In this document: positions 49,110 to 60,581 of the stretch, piece by piece | Position numbering within the stretch: the stretch's first letter is position 1 | Layout of the letters: each line of letters starts with the position of its first letter | Translations under genes and position numbers: made by a program | From: Byssochlamys sp. IMV 00236 | Lineage: Eukaryota > Ascomycota > Eurotiomycetes > Eurotiales > Thermoascaceae | NCBI GenBank assembly: GCA_001931875.2 | Contig: MSJH02000808.1 | Span: 334,919-398,918 of the forward strand | Direction of reading: 5' to 3' | DNA: 64,000 bases | The notes under the pieces: model-generated | What the model saw: only the letters and a program-made list of their open reading frames with translations | Told to the model about the DNA's origin: nothing | Databases searched by the model: none

Positions 49110-50472
49110 GATAACGATATCCCTTCCTAGTCTGTTTGGTGTACTCTGCTCGCTCCGATTTATGATGACGATATCATTGTTGCGGTGTATATGGAAAGAT
49201 TTTACGTTAGAGATTTGTTTTCGGGTCTATTCGTTTGGGGCATCTGGACAGTGGAAACAGAGGGCTTTGCAACGGCGGATGATACAGCATTCGCGCACTA
49301 CTAACTAGTTACGTGGCTGGAGTCTAGGCGTTCTTCCAGATCAATGTATAATGCAGTAATATGCAGTGCTCTGTACCTTGCGGATCATCATTTTTATTTC
49401 AATCGCGTATGACCTTTCTACCCTATTTCGCAGTCGGTTTCTGAATATGCTCAAGCCTTCCATCTAGCAATTGAATCTAGTCCGTCGAAGATCTCAAGAT
49501 GAAGAACAATCATCTGATCCTCAGGGTTCTCTGCTCCGCACTCAAAAATAGACTGATCAGACGATACATCTATGCATAAAGTAACCTGCAGATCCTGAAA
49601 CCCATGACGTTGCATGAGAATAAATCATACACTAGTCAGTTATCATACACTAAAAAATAATCATTATTACATTACATACTATAACTGCCTAGGTACCTAA
49701 CTAGCAGACAAGCAGTCATAACAGTTCACTCAACTCTAAAATAGCGCCCCCCTCTCCCATTATTCACGAACAACTCCCACAAAAGTCCATGACCCATGAG
49801 CCAACTTTCAAACTATAGAGTAGATAGACTGCTGGGATCATCTGAAACAAGCTGAGACGGACGAACGACGCAAGGGCAAAAGAATATTCCCCGCTTTTTG
49901 GCTTTTCCCGGCGCTATCCATCCAAATGCTCGGTCGTTTTCCTGCAGAGAAAAATAGAGTGTTCTATGGAGACACGAAGGTTAGAATAGGAAATTGATTC
50001 GCGACGCATTGTATTTTATGTCCTTTTTGGTTTTTTTTAGGGAGGGGGAGGGTTCGATAACGGTTTTCTGGTCTGGTTGTTCGGGATAGTAGATGCTACA
50101 GTAGACTATAATTCGTTACGCTTTGTTGCCTGAGGAAAACAAAGCCTGCCCCGCGGAGGTCTTGGTCTTGAAGCGGGGTGTCTCTCGCAACGGGACAGGG
50201 AGATTGTTCATACTCATACATATTACTATTGGAGCAGGTAAATTGGTTTGAGAACTTGGGATGTTTAATTGGGGTGATTCTGAACTTTCTGGAAAGCTTC
50301 TAGGCTTGTCAATTGAGTCGAGTTTGACATTTGACGTTTGATTTATCACCTACCTAGCTGGTGTTGGCGCCGCCAGCAATAATACTCGTCTACGCGATAT
50401 AACGAAAGATCAAGACGCATTCGCAACTGACACTCCTCGAATACATCTCCTATAGCGTTCACATCTGCAAAT
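49110..50472. other. intergenic, no gene seen
   Basis: About 1.4 kb of AT-rich DNA between mcm5 and ribokinase. Only short frames without family resemblance. It should contain the mcm5 3' end and the ribokinase promoter. Confidence 0.55.
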
Positions 50473-51621
50473 ATGGCGCCTCTCATCCGCGTCATTGGAT
50501 CTCTCAATGCCGACATGGTCTCGGTGACTCCGCGCTTCCCCGACCCGGGCGAGACTATCACTGCAACGTCGTTCTTCACCAGCGCCGGAGGAAAGGGTGC
50601 GAACCAGGCTGTCGCATGTGGACGACTCTCGCGACCGCAGCCCTCCTCGACGGCATCCGTGGCTGCAAAGGAAGAAGTGAAGGTGGAAATGGTAGGCGCG
50701 GTGGGAGGACTAGATGGACACTTCCAGGCTTTACTACGACCGACGCTGGAGAAGTCCGGACTGGATACAACAAGGGTGCGAACAATTAGCGATGCATACA
50801 CTGGAGTTGCGGTCATTGTGGTGGATTCTTCTGCTGGCGGAGAGAATCGCATCTTTTTCTCCCCCGGGGCGAATTACTCGGGCATGCAGCCGATTCCTGA
50901 AGTCGTGGGGACAGCATTGGCGGCGCCGATTCCAGATGTGATTGTCATGCAGGGTGAGATTCCCGTTGAGACTACGATTGCTATCTTGCGGGACATCGCT
51001 GCTTGGAAGAAGACTGCGAGAAGCCAAGGCAAGAAGGGCATTGAGTTGGGGCCGGATGTCATCCTCAATCCGGCGCCTGCGCCTCCAGAGGGTCTCCCAG
51101 AAGATGTCTATGCAGCAGTTGACCACCTGATTATGAATGAGACTGAGGCAGAGCTGATGACGCCGAAGAATGAGCAGCTGCTCAAAGTTGTCCCGGATGC
51201 GGAGGGTGAAAGTGGTAAGGAGAAGGTGGCGCGATACTTCCACAAGTTGGGCGTCAGCTTTGTCCTGGTCACACTCGGTGCACAGGGTGTCTGGTACAGT
51301 GCCACCGATCCTGGGCAGTCTGGAGCGGCAGACGGCGTGACCAGATTCGTCAATGAAGCCCCCGCAGCGAAGGTAGACAAGGTCGTGGATACAACAGCAG
51401 CTGGAGACACCTTTGCCGGCGCATATGCGGTGCAGGTTGCTCGTTGGCGAGAGCAGCGACGCGCAAAGGGCAAGGCTGGGGAAGATCTGGCGCCTGAGGA
51501 CAAGAAGGAACGGTATCAGAGTGCGATGAGCGACGCCATAGGAACGGCCACGAGGGCAGCTGCGCGCTGCGTCGAGAGACAGGGTGCCATGGATAGTATC
51601 CCGTGGCAAGATGAGATCTGA
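50473..51621 (+). CDS. ribokinase (PfkB family)
   Basis: Phosphorylates D-ribose to ribose 5-phosphate with ATP, feeding the pentose phosphate pathway and nucleotide synthesis. Single exon, 382 residues. The N-terminal PfkB signature is SAGGKGANQAVACGR (about 37-51). The second signature, VDTTAAGDTFAGAYA, carries the catalytic base Asp312. IGSLNADMV and NPAPAP are further ribokinase marks. It is longer than the roughly 300-330 residues of bacterial and yeast enzymes because of inserts near residues 55-70 (a Ser/Ala/Glu-rich loop) and 335-355 (a Lys/Glu-rich loop), both common in fungal homologues. Yeast RBK1 is the likely counterpart. Confidence 0.94.
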   Translation: MAPLIRVIGSLNADMVSVTPRFPDPGETITATSFFTSAGGKGANQAVACGRLSRPQPSSTASVAAKEEVKVEMVGAVGGLDGHFQALLRPTLEKSGLDTTRVRTISDAYTGVAVIVVDSSAGGENRIFFSPGANYSGMQPIPEVVGTALAAPIPDVIVMQGEIPVETTIAILRDIAAWKKTARSQGKKGIELGPDVILNPAPAPPEGLPEDVYAAVDHLIMNETEAELMTPKNEQLLKVVPDAEGESGKEKVARYFHKLGVSFVLVTLGAQGVWYSATDPGQSGAADGVTRFVNEAPAAKVDKVVDTTAAGDTFAGAYAVQVARWREQRRAKGKAGEDLAPEDKKERYQSAMSDAIGTATRAAARCVERQGAMDSIPWQDEI

Positions 51622-53726
51622 AAAGGGCAATCGGATGGAATGAGCATGACGACAGTGATGTAGAGTAAGGTACAGTGAGACATAATCACCCCTCGTCTTC
51701 CTCCAGTATATAGAGTATTATATAATAGATCAATTCCTTGCTGCCTCAGGTCCCAGTATCTAAAAGTCAGGAGCACGAGCTGGGTTATCATCCTCGCTCC
51801 TTTTGAACGGTAGGGCTAGCCTTGACTGAACGTGCCCCTTAGAGAGGGGCATATCTACTCTTGTATCAATCCTATGATTCCTATCAAAGGAGTATGAGCG
51901 TCCCTTTTCTTTTCTGGAAATGTGACCATGAGGGGGGCCTACGCGGTGGATCGAAGAACGTTCTTCTGCATCCCTAGATACCGTTGCCATCGACGCACGA
52001 GACGATGCCACCCGATTACCCAGGCAAGCTTTGGTACATTCCTCTGGTGTTTACACGATATACAATTGGCGGCCACGCCCGGTCAGACTCGTAGGCCACA
52101 TACATTCTCCCCCCACCACGGCGGCAAAAGAAACCTACCATAGATATGATGTGGTCATTGCATTGATCCGAGAGTCCGAGGTAAATCCCACGGAGTATTA
52201 CTTTCCGTTCTTACCGTATACTAGCCCTCTTCTGGCCCCCATCTTGGAAGCGGGGATATAATAATTTAGTCTATACATAACTAGTAGCTATTCTATGGTA
52301 ATCCGGCTATAACATCATGGGGATGAAACATTACTGAAAGCATCACATGCCATGTTCCCCCGTGCGGTGCAATGATGGGCTCCCTGACGACGTCAAGGAG
52401 AGACCAATTCAGCACACCATCCAGCGTAGCGCTCCCCTCGGCAGCAGAGACGGGATCAAAAGCAAGAAGGGTGAGAACTAGCAGTGAAACGAACCCGGGA
52501 TGCGCTCCTGGGAACTGTCCAGTCGCATTGAAGTGTAGAGCATAGATGCGATCTTGAGGTCGAGCGGTATCGATACCTGGTAATGGCTGGTTCTGGTCAG
52601 GGAACGGGGCGTAACCACCGATACGACGCGGGCGATTTCGGTACGGGACGAGCGTGGAGTCGCGCGCTGGGGCAGGTACCCGTTGCGTGGCTTCTGGGCG
52701 GAGAGGTACCTGCGCGCGTCGAGACAACGGTACGATACGCGTCCGTATGGCGTCGGTATTCCCGTCACGACGCGCAGTTTCGCCACGTACAGAGCGACAG
52801 CTGCAGGGCCGGCGCATTGACGGGACGATCAAGAGCGCTCAGGAACTGGAATTAACCAGTCGCAACTCGATTATCAGCATTGATGGTGGCAGCGCGCCTT
52901 GCGTCAAGTCCATCTGAGAAGCTTCAGCGCGGAAGCTGGAGCCAGACACGACGCGCTGCGGTGGTATCTCTCACGATCGTCAAATTCTCGAATAGGTAAA
53001 ATTGTTCACAGGAGCCATCAATGATCACCCAAGGAATTCCTTCTCCGCCTCCCGAAGCACTGTCGAACAAGCATAGCTGACCGCGGTGGGAACCTGCATA
53101 GTTTAAACGATTCCTCTGGACCGTGCTTAGAGTCGATATACATTCGCTCAATGCCCACCTTCTTCAGCTCTCTTCTCTCTTCCTACAGTTGTCTCTCTCA
53201 GACTGCATAGAAAGTGGTTTGGGTCGAAGGTCCTCTGTCTGCCTCTCTTTTCCATCTCTCTCTCTCTCTCTCTCTCTGTCTCCTATATTATATCTGCTCT
53301 AGCTTAATACGTGATCTAATATCAGATCTGCTTGCTCTCTGTGCGACGGCGCCCACTTCCGGTCCATCTACATACCGCCTGTGTTGCTCTGACGGATTCC
53401 GCCGTTCTAATAACAACCTCCATCTCTTCGACACGTCTGAGCAAGCGTATTTAAGATTGTTTCGCGCAGATCCCCCGAGATCTTTTTCTCTCTTTCTTCC
53501 TACCTGACCTCATCACATCAACACACGAACTCGATCTACCTTATCCGTGCTCGACTCTACTACTCTAGTTCAACCACGCTAAGCGCGCTCCCGCACCAAA
53601 ACAACCACGATCATCACGTCTGAAACCGCGAACTGCCCGCGCTCGACTGCCTATTCCAAGTCGCGCTGAATAAGTTAGCCTATTAATAGTTCGCTATAAC
53701 TATCTCGCGACAATTGCTTTTCCGAC
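51622..53726. other. 2.1-kb intergenic stretch with CT-rich leader
   Basis: No convincing gene. The part nearest the next gene (53150-53700) is pyrimidine-rich with a (TC)n run, as in long fungal leaders. The largest minus-strand frame (52293-52832) begins at TTG, has biased composition and no family resemblance. Confidence 0.5.
53255..53277. repeat. (TC)n microsatellite
   Basis: About eleven TC units in the probable leader of the downstream gene; length-variable between strains if typical. Confidence 0.85.
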
Positions 53727-54906
53727 ATGGCTACTTTAACCATGAGCCCCGCTGTCCGTCAGCCGTTTGCCAGTGTGGACGGCCCGCGTATCCGGTCCCT
53801 GCTGAAGACCAAGATGAACCTCACCAACCAGCAGAATGGTATGTCTAGATAACATCTGAATTCATATATACGCGTTTTTATATCCAATGGCACGTTCTAA
53901 CCTTCCCAAAGGCGCCTCCCCGCTCTCTCTGAAGCGTCCTGCCACCTCCGACTCGGATTCGGAGAACGTCGATCCCGCGACTTTCGGCCTGTCCATCAAG
54001 CGCAAGCGTTGCTCCGATGATGATGACCTGTCCAAGGAAAACCTGAAGCCGGCTAAGACGTCTCGCTTCGTCTTGACTACTGTCGAGTCCAATGTGACTC
54101 TCAAGGCTACTCCATTGAGCACTCGTACCAGCCGTGCCTCAACCCCTGCGTCGACCCAGATCAAGCCGGCCGGACGTTCCCCTCAGATGAAGGCTCGCAA
54201 GGTCTTCGGTCGTCGCTCAGTCAACACCAGCCGCGTCGAGCCTGTTATTCCCAAACGTGCTCCAGTTTCTCGTGCTCCATTCTCCATCACCACGGCCTTG
54301 TCGACCGGAAAGTCCAAGGCTTCCTCTCGCCCCAAGCCCAGCACTTGGTTCTTTGACATCCACGTCGACTCAGAGCAGGATGAAATGACCAACTTGATGC
54401 AGCACTCAACCTGCGTCCTCGACATCAGCGATGACGAGGGCAAGGGCAAGACCGATGGCCGCGGCAAGGAAAACATTCCTCCGCACGAATTGGGTATCCA
54501 GCTCGCAAGCTCTACTAACGTCTCTGTCGCTACTTCCCGCAAGAACATGAAGACGATCGAGCCTCGCTCTCCCCTTGGAGAGCTGGACGCTACCGATTAC
54601 TACGCAGATGGCTGCCACTCTCTTTCTGTCGCTGTCATTTACGATGAAGAGCCCCAATCGACCTCTGAGAAGATCGCCGACATTCCATCCGTCCAGGCTC
54701 CTAAGAAGCCAGAGCAGGCCAACATTGCTTCTATTTCCTCCTTGCTCGCGGCCACCGCTCCAGTTAAGGAAGACGCTCCTAAGACCGCAACCACTACTCC
54801 CACTGAGACTGATATTGAGATCTGGGAGAGCGGTAGCGCCGCCGAAGAGGCCGCAGCTAACGCTTCTACCGATGGCGCTGAGCCTGCCAACATCTTCTCT
54901 TCGTAG
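53727..54906 (+). CDS. disordered protein with two KEN boxes, possible APC/C substrate
   Basis: Exons 53727-53838 and 53912-54906 give 368 residues. The product is hydrophilic and probably mostly unfolded, with no membrane segment. It has KEN boxes at residues 79-81 and 223-225 (GRGKENIPP) and D-box-like RxxL motifs at 23-26 (RSLL) and 89-92 (RFVL). These are the classic degrons read by the anaphase-promoting complex. Basic clusters (IKRKR, KARKVFGRR) suggest nuclear import. The best conserved-looking block is at about 183-212, beginning WFFDIHVDSEQDE and ending VLDISDDE, with an RSPLGELD motif downstream. I do not recognise a named family. A cell-cycle role is inferred from the degrons alone. 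Confidence 0.8.
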
Positions 54907-56946
54907 AATTGTTTCGATTTCAGTCACTCTAGCGCGGCGTTGACAGGTTCACTGCTTGGCAGGTGGCCCCTTCTTCTACTGTAAAGGCGTTGGGCACAAA
55001 TGGATAGCGGCACTCATGGCGTTTCTTCGGACTTTCGTTTTCTACAATACCCCATTTCGAATCTGATAGGAAAGGAAGCAAGCATTCTCTTTTTTTTTTC
55101 TCAAATCTCATCACATTGCTCACCAATCTTAATTTCCTGCTATTCTTGACAAATTCAACCTGAACATCCGCGTCGACTGACTACTCTCCGGAGTAGTGTA
55201 TGTCCGCAGCATTCAGTTCCCACATACTAGCGTTGACTGGGTGCTCCATCTCGGTGGAGCAGCGCGCATGTCCGCGATGTGGCCTGGAAAGAAGCATAGC
55301 AGGTGCTCCTCGTCCTCATCCTCCCACCGCTTTTTCCACCTCTTTCTAGCTTGCTTCCTTTTTCTATCTTGTCTGGTTGTCGATCTCCAGGAACGGATTA
55401 GTTGTCTCAAAAGCTTCTTTTCTGGACGCGGGTCTACAGCAGTGGCTTTGTCTTTTATTGCAAGGGGGAACTTCGGATCGGCGTCCCGGTAATTTATCAT
55501 CCTATGGTGTTTGAGTCTGAGTCAGTTCTTATTGTTTCTTGCATCTAAGCGCGTTTGTCTATTTCCAAATTCCCTAATTTTATCCCTGTTTTTCTGAATT
55601 TATTCTCTCGAGTTTCGTTCATGTTTGAATTTTTGAGTTTCACAGTTCGGTTCGGATTTTACGGTACATGTTTGAATGCCCCTGATGTCATGTCACATAC
55701 GAGTTTCCGATGCGATGGACGACGGATATGAATTTATTGAAATGAATGCACATACGAGGAAACAAACCATGTCATGTCAGTCATGTCACCTTATGTATGT
55801 ACTTAATGATCGTTACGCAGTATAATGGCAATAGAATGGGATTGAATGAAAAAAACATCATATCTACTACTCCGTAGAGTATAGTAGATACCGACCCCTG
55901 AAGAAAGACCAGATCTTAATTAACTATAGTCTGACGGATGAGTTCATGCAGGGTCTGGTCTATCCAGATTTCCACGGGGTGCAGAGCGTGGAGAAAAAAA
56001 ACGTCCCGTAGGCGTAGACTAGATAGACTATTTCTTTTGTTCATAGATAGTCCAGACTTGTCCGCGCAAGGGATGAAACTAGTGTGTCGATAGATCGGTC
56101 TCTTAAGTGGAGTTGGGGATCCGCGCTAGATATTAATTATTGAAATTTGAGGGGAAAGTGAGATTTAGGGGGTAGAATGGGTTTTTGAGTCGAGATCTAA
56201 CTAATAAATTACGTTATCTAGTAGTGAATAGGAAGTTGGTGGTTGATGGTTTGGATTTAAGATGACTTTTCTGTTTATAAGGCGGTGGTGGTTGTGGTTG
56301 TTGGTAATTTCCGCGAGATATAAATTAGACACGGGTTGTAGTCTGCTGTATGTATATATACAGTAGTTACATCAAAGTATAGTTATGACTATATAGCATA
56401 AGGGAATTATGCATAGTATTAAGGACTCAACAAACTCGAACCTAAGCCTGGAGTACTATCTGAACCATAACGGCTGTACCCTATGCGTATAGATAAGGTT
56501 TGTGTATGTAAGTAACTAGGTAACTAACTAGCCGTTGTGATCAATGATATTCCATATTCTCGGTTTACTAACATTTTATCTCTTTATTTATTGTTCTGCC
56601 GATGTTTAATTACTCCTATTTGCTTCTTTTTCTATATTCTTTGCTATGCCAGTGGAATTCAACGGAGAGGGCGGGCCGTTCTGACCAAACCCGTGGATAA
56701 TATAACCGGGGGGTGATATCGTGTATGAGCGGAGTTGGCCTGGAAGATGTATTGGTTATGTTTATTCTGCGTTTGAGTACATTTTTTGGGCGAGGGAATC
56801 CCCACTGGATTTACATACGAAGGGTGATGTGTATGAAAGCTCGGAAGAGGATTGACAGATATTGGTTGCTTCTGATTTATTTCTTGCTCTTTATTCGAAT
56901 GGGACGTTGTTCGTAATTAGGTATCGAAACATCAAGTCCTAAATGA
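54907..56946. other. 2.0-kb AT-rich gene-free stretch
   Basis: Between two convergent genes, so no promoter is required here, yet it is unusually long. The first 600 bases may be a 3' untranslated region. The part from 55700 to 56600 is AT-rich with no frame worth crediting. No inverted repeats or transposase-like frames found by eye. Confidence 0.5.
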
Positions 56947-59042
56947 TTAATATACCTCCTCGTCGTCATCTTCCTCATCGTCAAGCTCTTCTATCTCCTC
57001 GTCTACCTCTTCTTCATCTCCTTGTGCGCTTTCTATAGCCGCTGCTGCGGCGGATGCGGTCTCTTCCATCATCATCTCCTCCCGCTCACGAGCCTCTTCT
57101 TCACCCTCGCTGATATCCGCGGCAAATTGATCCGTGATGATATCTTCATCTTCAACCTTGATCTTCGTTCCGTCCGCGGCGACGACGGATGGCGTATCTT
57201 CTGCTTCTGGCGTCTCAGTCGTCTCTGCTGTTCCCACATCTTGAGGCCTAGTCCCGCCTTTTCCAGTAGAAATGCCACCCCGCCAGTTAGGAGAGCCTTT
57301 GATATGTCCACGGACTTCGGTGGCTAGTTGCGTCTCCCTCGAGGATGCGGTAGCCGGGTCGAGCGTGAAATTGGCCAGGTCCGCCTCCGTGGCAGCGTGA
57401 TCGGGGAATGCAACTATGCGCTCAAACTCAGCATCATCTGTGGCGCGATTCTCTGCCATCAATGTTTGCACCTTGGCCCGCATGATTGTCTTCGCTTTTG
57501 CAAGTGTACCATTACCATACCAACCATCGATCAGTATGTCGCATGTCGAGCGCAAGAAACCTGGAGGAGGACCCGGTGGAAAAAGAATGCTGCGCAGGAG
57601 AGGATCAGTAATATCGCAGATCATCCAAAGTTTGCCGTCTAGCGGCAATGGTGGCTGTCCTGTGAACAGGTGTGATGTACTCGTGCCCGGAGCGTCAGGG
57701 CCTGCTTCTGCAGGTCGCGGTAACGTGTGCCGTCGTCCTCCTCCTCCACCACCGTCGCGTGCGACTTCTGCTTCCCGGGCGAGAAGGCGAAACATGATCG
57801 TCTGGTACTGCCGATATTCTGGCGAGGTACGAGGATCGTGACCGAACTTGACTATAGCATCCCGCCATGGCCCAGAGCGGAAGATGTACCCTACGTAGGG
57901 CACGGCATGACGAAGACAATAACGCTCATCATGAGTGGGAAGTAGATTGCGCAATGCCCGACGTGTCCAAAGCGGACGCTCTTCAAATAACTTCTTGACA
58001 GTAGCGATTGTGTCCTGTAGGTTCTTCTCCAGTGTTTCAATGGGCGGACAACTCTCCCGCGGAGCTGATGGTACCTCCTGGATGTCATACGTAACAAGAT
58101 AAGTAAGCACCTTTGGCGCTTGCTGGGTGTTGACAGTTGTGACCTTGCCCGACGTATCGATGGATTGCTTTACTGTTGGATTTTGTCGATACCTAATTCA
58201 GTCAGCAAGTGGCATTTCGACGTGGCTTTTCTTGAGACATACATATAGTTGAAGGGGACATCCCCATGGCTGAACGAAGGCGGAGGGATTATGTCTAGAT
58301 TAGACCCTGCTCCTCTGCTCATATCGAGGTCGAATTCTTTCATCTTTTCGTCTATGCTGTGTAAGTACAGGGGAAACTGTTCGAAGGGTCAATATACGAT
58401 ATAGCCTTACAGTCGAAAGGGAGGATATGCTCTTTGAATTTCTGTGTGAAAGCGCTCCCGGTTGTCGAGTACACGTAATCGGGCATATCTAGGAAACGTA
58501 AGAGAGGTGTTTGAACCACTACCAGTCATTGAGTACTTACTCCGGAAGACATGGGTCCTGTCAACCATGCCAACTGCCTCGACATGATACTTGCCTACGT
58601 TGTCGCGCAGGCTTTTAAGTCGGTCTTTCGCCGTTCGTCTCTCGTTTTCAGCGGCAGGGTCCGCGGTGAACGGCTCTTCAGACCCCCGTTTCCGCTTGCG
58701 CCCAGTCCATTTCGGGACAGTGACTTTGAGGACGATATTATTTGATGGGAGACTGGATGATTGAACTGGTCTCGCCATAGGGTCCTCCGGCCGGATGTTG
58801 AGGTTTGCTGGAGTATCCGCCTTCTGCGGTTTGAGAATCTGACATGCATTCTGTCAGGTGATTGCGTGGGGTGATCTTTTGTATAGGAAGATACTCACCT
58901 TCGATATCCCAGAGTTGCCATTAAGTGTGTCTATGGCTTTGTCCACGTTTTTTACAATTCCTGGATGCTCGACGCTCACAATTCTTCTCGAGGGTATGGG
59001 GTACCAGGGCGCTGTCCTCCCCTTTCTCTGCCCCTCTACCAT
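56947..59042 (-). CDS. sfc1: TFIIIC subunit Sfc1/Tfc1 (tau95), RNA polymerase III factor
   Basis: Subunit of TFIIIC, which recognises the A box of tRNA genes and recruits TFIIIB. Exons 59042-58899, 58850-58541, 58488-58411, 58351-58243 and 58192-56947 give 628 residues, all in phase. The start MVEGQRKGRTAPWYPIPSRR and then IVSVEHPGIVKNVDKAI are the N-terminal dimerisation region. The DNA-binding part includes ERPLWTRRALRNLLP and VPYVGYIFRSGPWRDAIVKF, followed by DPRTSPEYRQYQ. The C-terminal 70 residues are almost all acidic, as in yeast Tfc1. A Gly run (RDGGGGGGRRH) sits in a loop. Very secure. Confidence 0.95.
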
Positions 59043-60581
59043 GATTGATATCGGTGAATAAGAGGAGCAGGAGGTGAATGCACACGACAATTATTGAGGG
59101 AGTCTGTCAGGGTAGGATGGTGGTACTCATATACGTGCTGGAAATGGCCGACAGACAAAGTGCATGTACAGTCGAAAATGTACGACTCAAATATTTAAAC
59201 AGCCAGTACACTAACGTTCACAATCATATGAATGCCTCCAAGGAAGCCCAATAGCAGCCCATGAAGGACCACGATGAAGAGAGATACAATATATATTTCG
59301 GATCCCCAAGAAAATACATGCGAATGCCAGTAACAGCACACGATGCAACTATTATGTCCTATCTTGCTGCTTCCGAGGAAACACCTATCATCGTCACGTG
59401 ACCTTTCGTCACCACGTGCAACTCCATTACAAGACTCTTTACTGTATAGATTATTGATATATTGATATATTGATATAGAACAGTCAGGTATGCAGTGACT
59501 CTTAAAACTTGAAGACCCAAGATAATTGCTGCAAACTCTCGCTGGGCTGCGCATCTCAAAACCTGCATGCAACAGCCACAACATAGATGACTAAGCTATG
59601 GCAATTGTGCCGATCGCACATTCTTGTGCCTGAGCCTATCAAATGCGCCACAACCGTGGGAAAAGGAGAAGGCTCCAACGTTAGAGCGTTGAGATGCGGG
59701 AGTCTGTCATTGGAATTTAGAATCAGAATAGGATTATACAGAAAGCCAGAGCGTAAATTGTACTCCATATTGGCACAACTCTCGCTCGACGTTGTGTTCT
59801 AGTCCCGTGTGCGTTGGAATTTCAAGGCGTCTCCGGTTGGACATTATTGTCGAGAGACCCTCCGCGTTGCCTCACAACAGACTTGACCGGGACACCCCTC
59901 CTCCTCAAACCTCCCAAAGTCCCCCTTTTCGGCCTTGATGTTCTGTTCATCACGACACAAACCGTTCTTTTGACCGGGCGTCTGTTGGTTCCGCGTTTAG
60001 TGCGTCTCATCGCGCCAGTTTCATCTCCTAAATCGCACTGGGGTCGTCCCCGCTCAGCCTGCCTTGTCGCTAAGCGACACGGAGACGGATCGGATCCTAA
60101 GCAAGTCTACTACTACTACGAGTGTTCCTATACAGCATCCAGACTCTACCCCATACCCCAGTACCAAGTTCGAGGGGACTGCAAGGTACGTTTGACGGCA
60201 TTGATACACTTCGTCCGTCACTACCTGCGCCTGTCTTCACACATTGAAACAACACCTGTGCTGTGCTGTCTGGAGCGTGCTCGTTGTGCAGCTACTTGGA
60301 CCTCGACGAATCCCCACAACCTACGTGTATCTTCCATCCCAATTACTGTATCGAGCTTACTCAAGGCTGCTTTTATTCACTTATCGCACGGTTGACTCGA
60401 TTTTGTTCAGTTGCAAGCTAACGATTGCCGTGCCTAGGTCCGGTATAAACAGATTCCGTCACTGGTCCTCAACTCCTGTCCTGTCCTCCAGGAGAATACC
60501 TCCGCTTAGTGTGCGTTACCCCGCTGTAGCGGTGTCAGCGACAGTATCACAGTACATGTGCCGACAATCATACTGGTCAAG
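59043..60581. other. divergent promoter region of sfc1 and the PP2A B56 gene
   Basis: About 1.5 kb. The part from 59800 is pyrimidine-rich and probably a long leader of the B56 gene. An 8-base unit ATTGATAT is repeated three times at 59453-59476. A 193-residue plus-strand frame (59814-60395) starts at TTG and is not credited. Confidence 0.5.
59453..59476. repeat. ATTGATAT tandem repeat (three units)
   Basis: Three perfect 8-base units in the intergenic region. Confidence 0.85.

Noticed and set aside
52293..52832. 179-residue minus-strand frame upstream of the KEN-box gene
   Set aside because: No ATG at the start, biased Arg/Pro composition and no family resemblance.
59814..60395. 193-residue plus-strand frame before the B56 gene
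   Set aside because: Starts at TTG within a pyrimidine-rich leader and no recognisable sequence.
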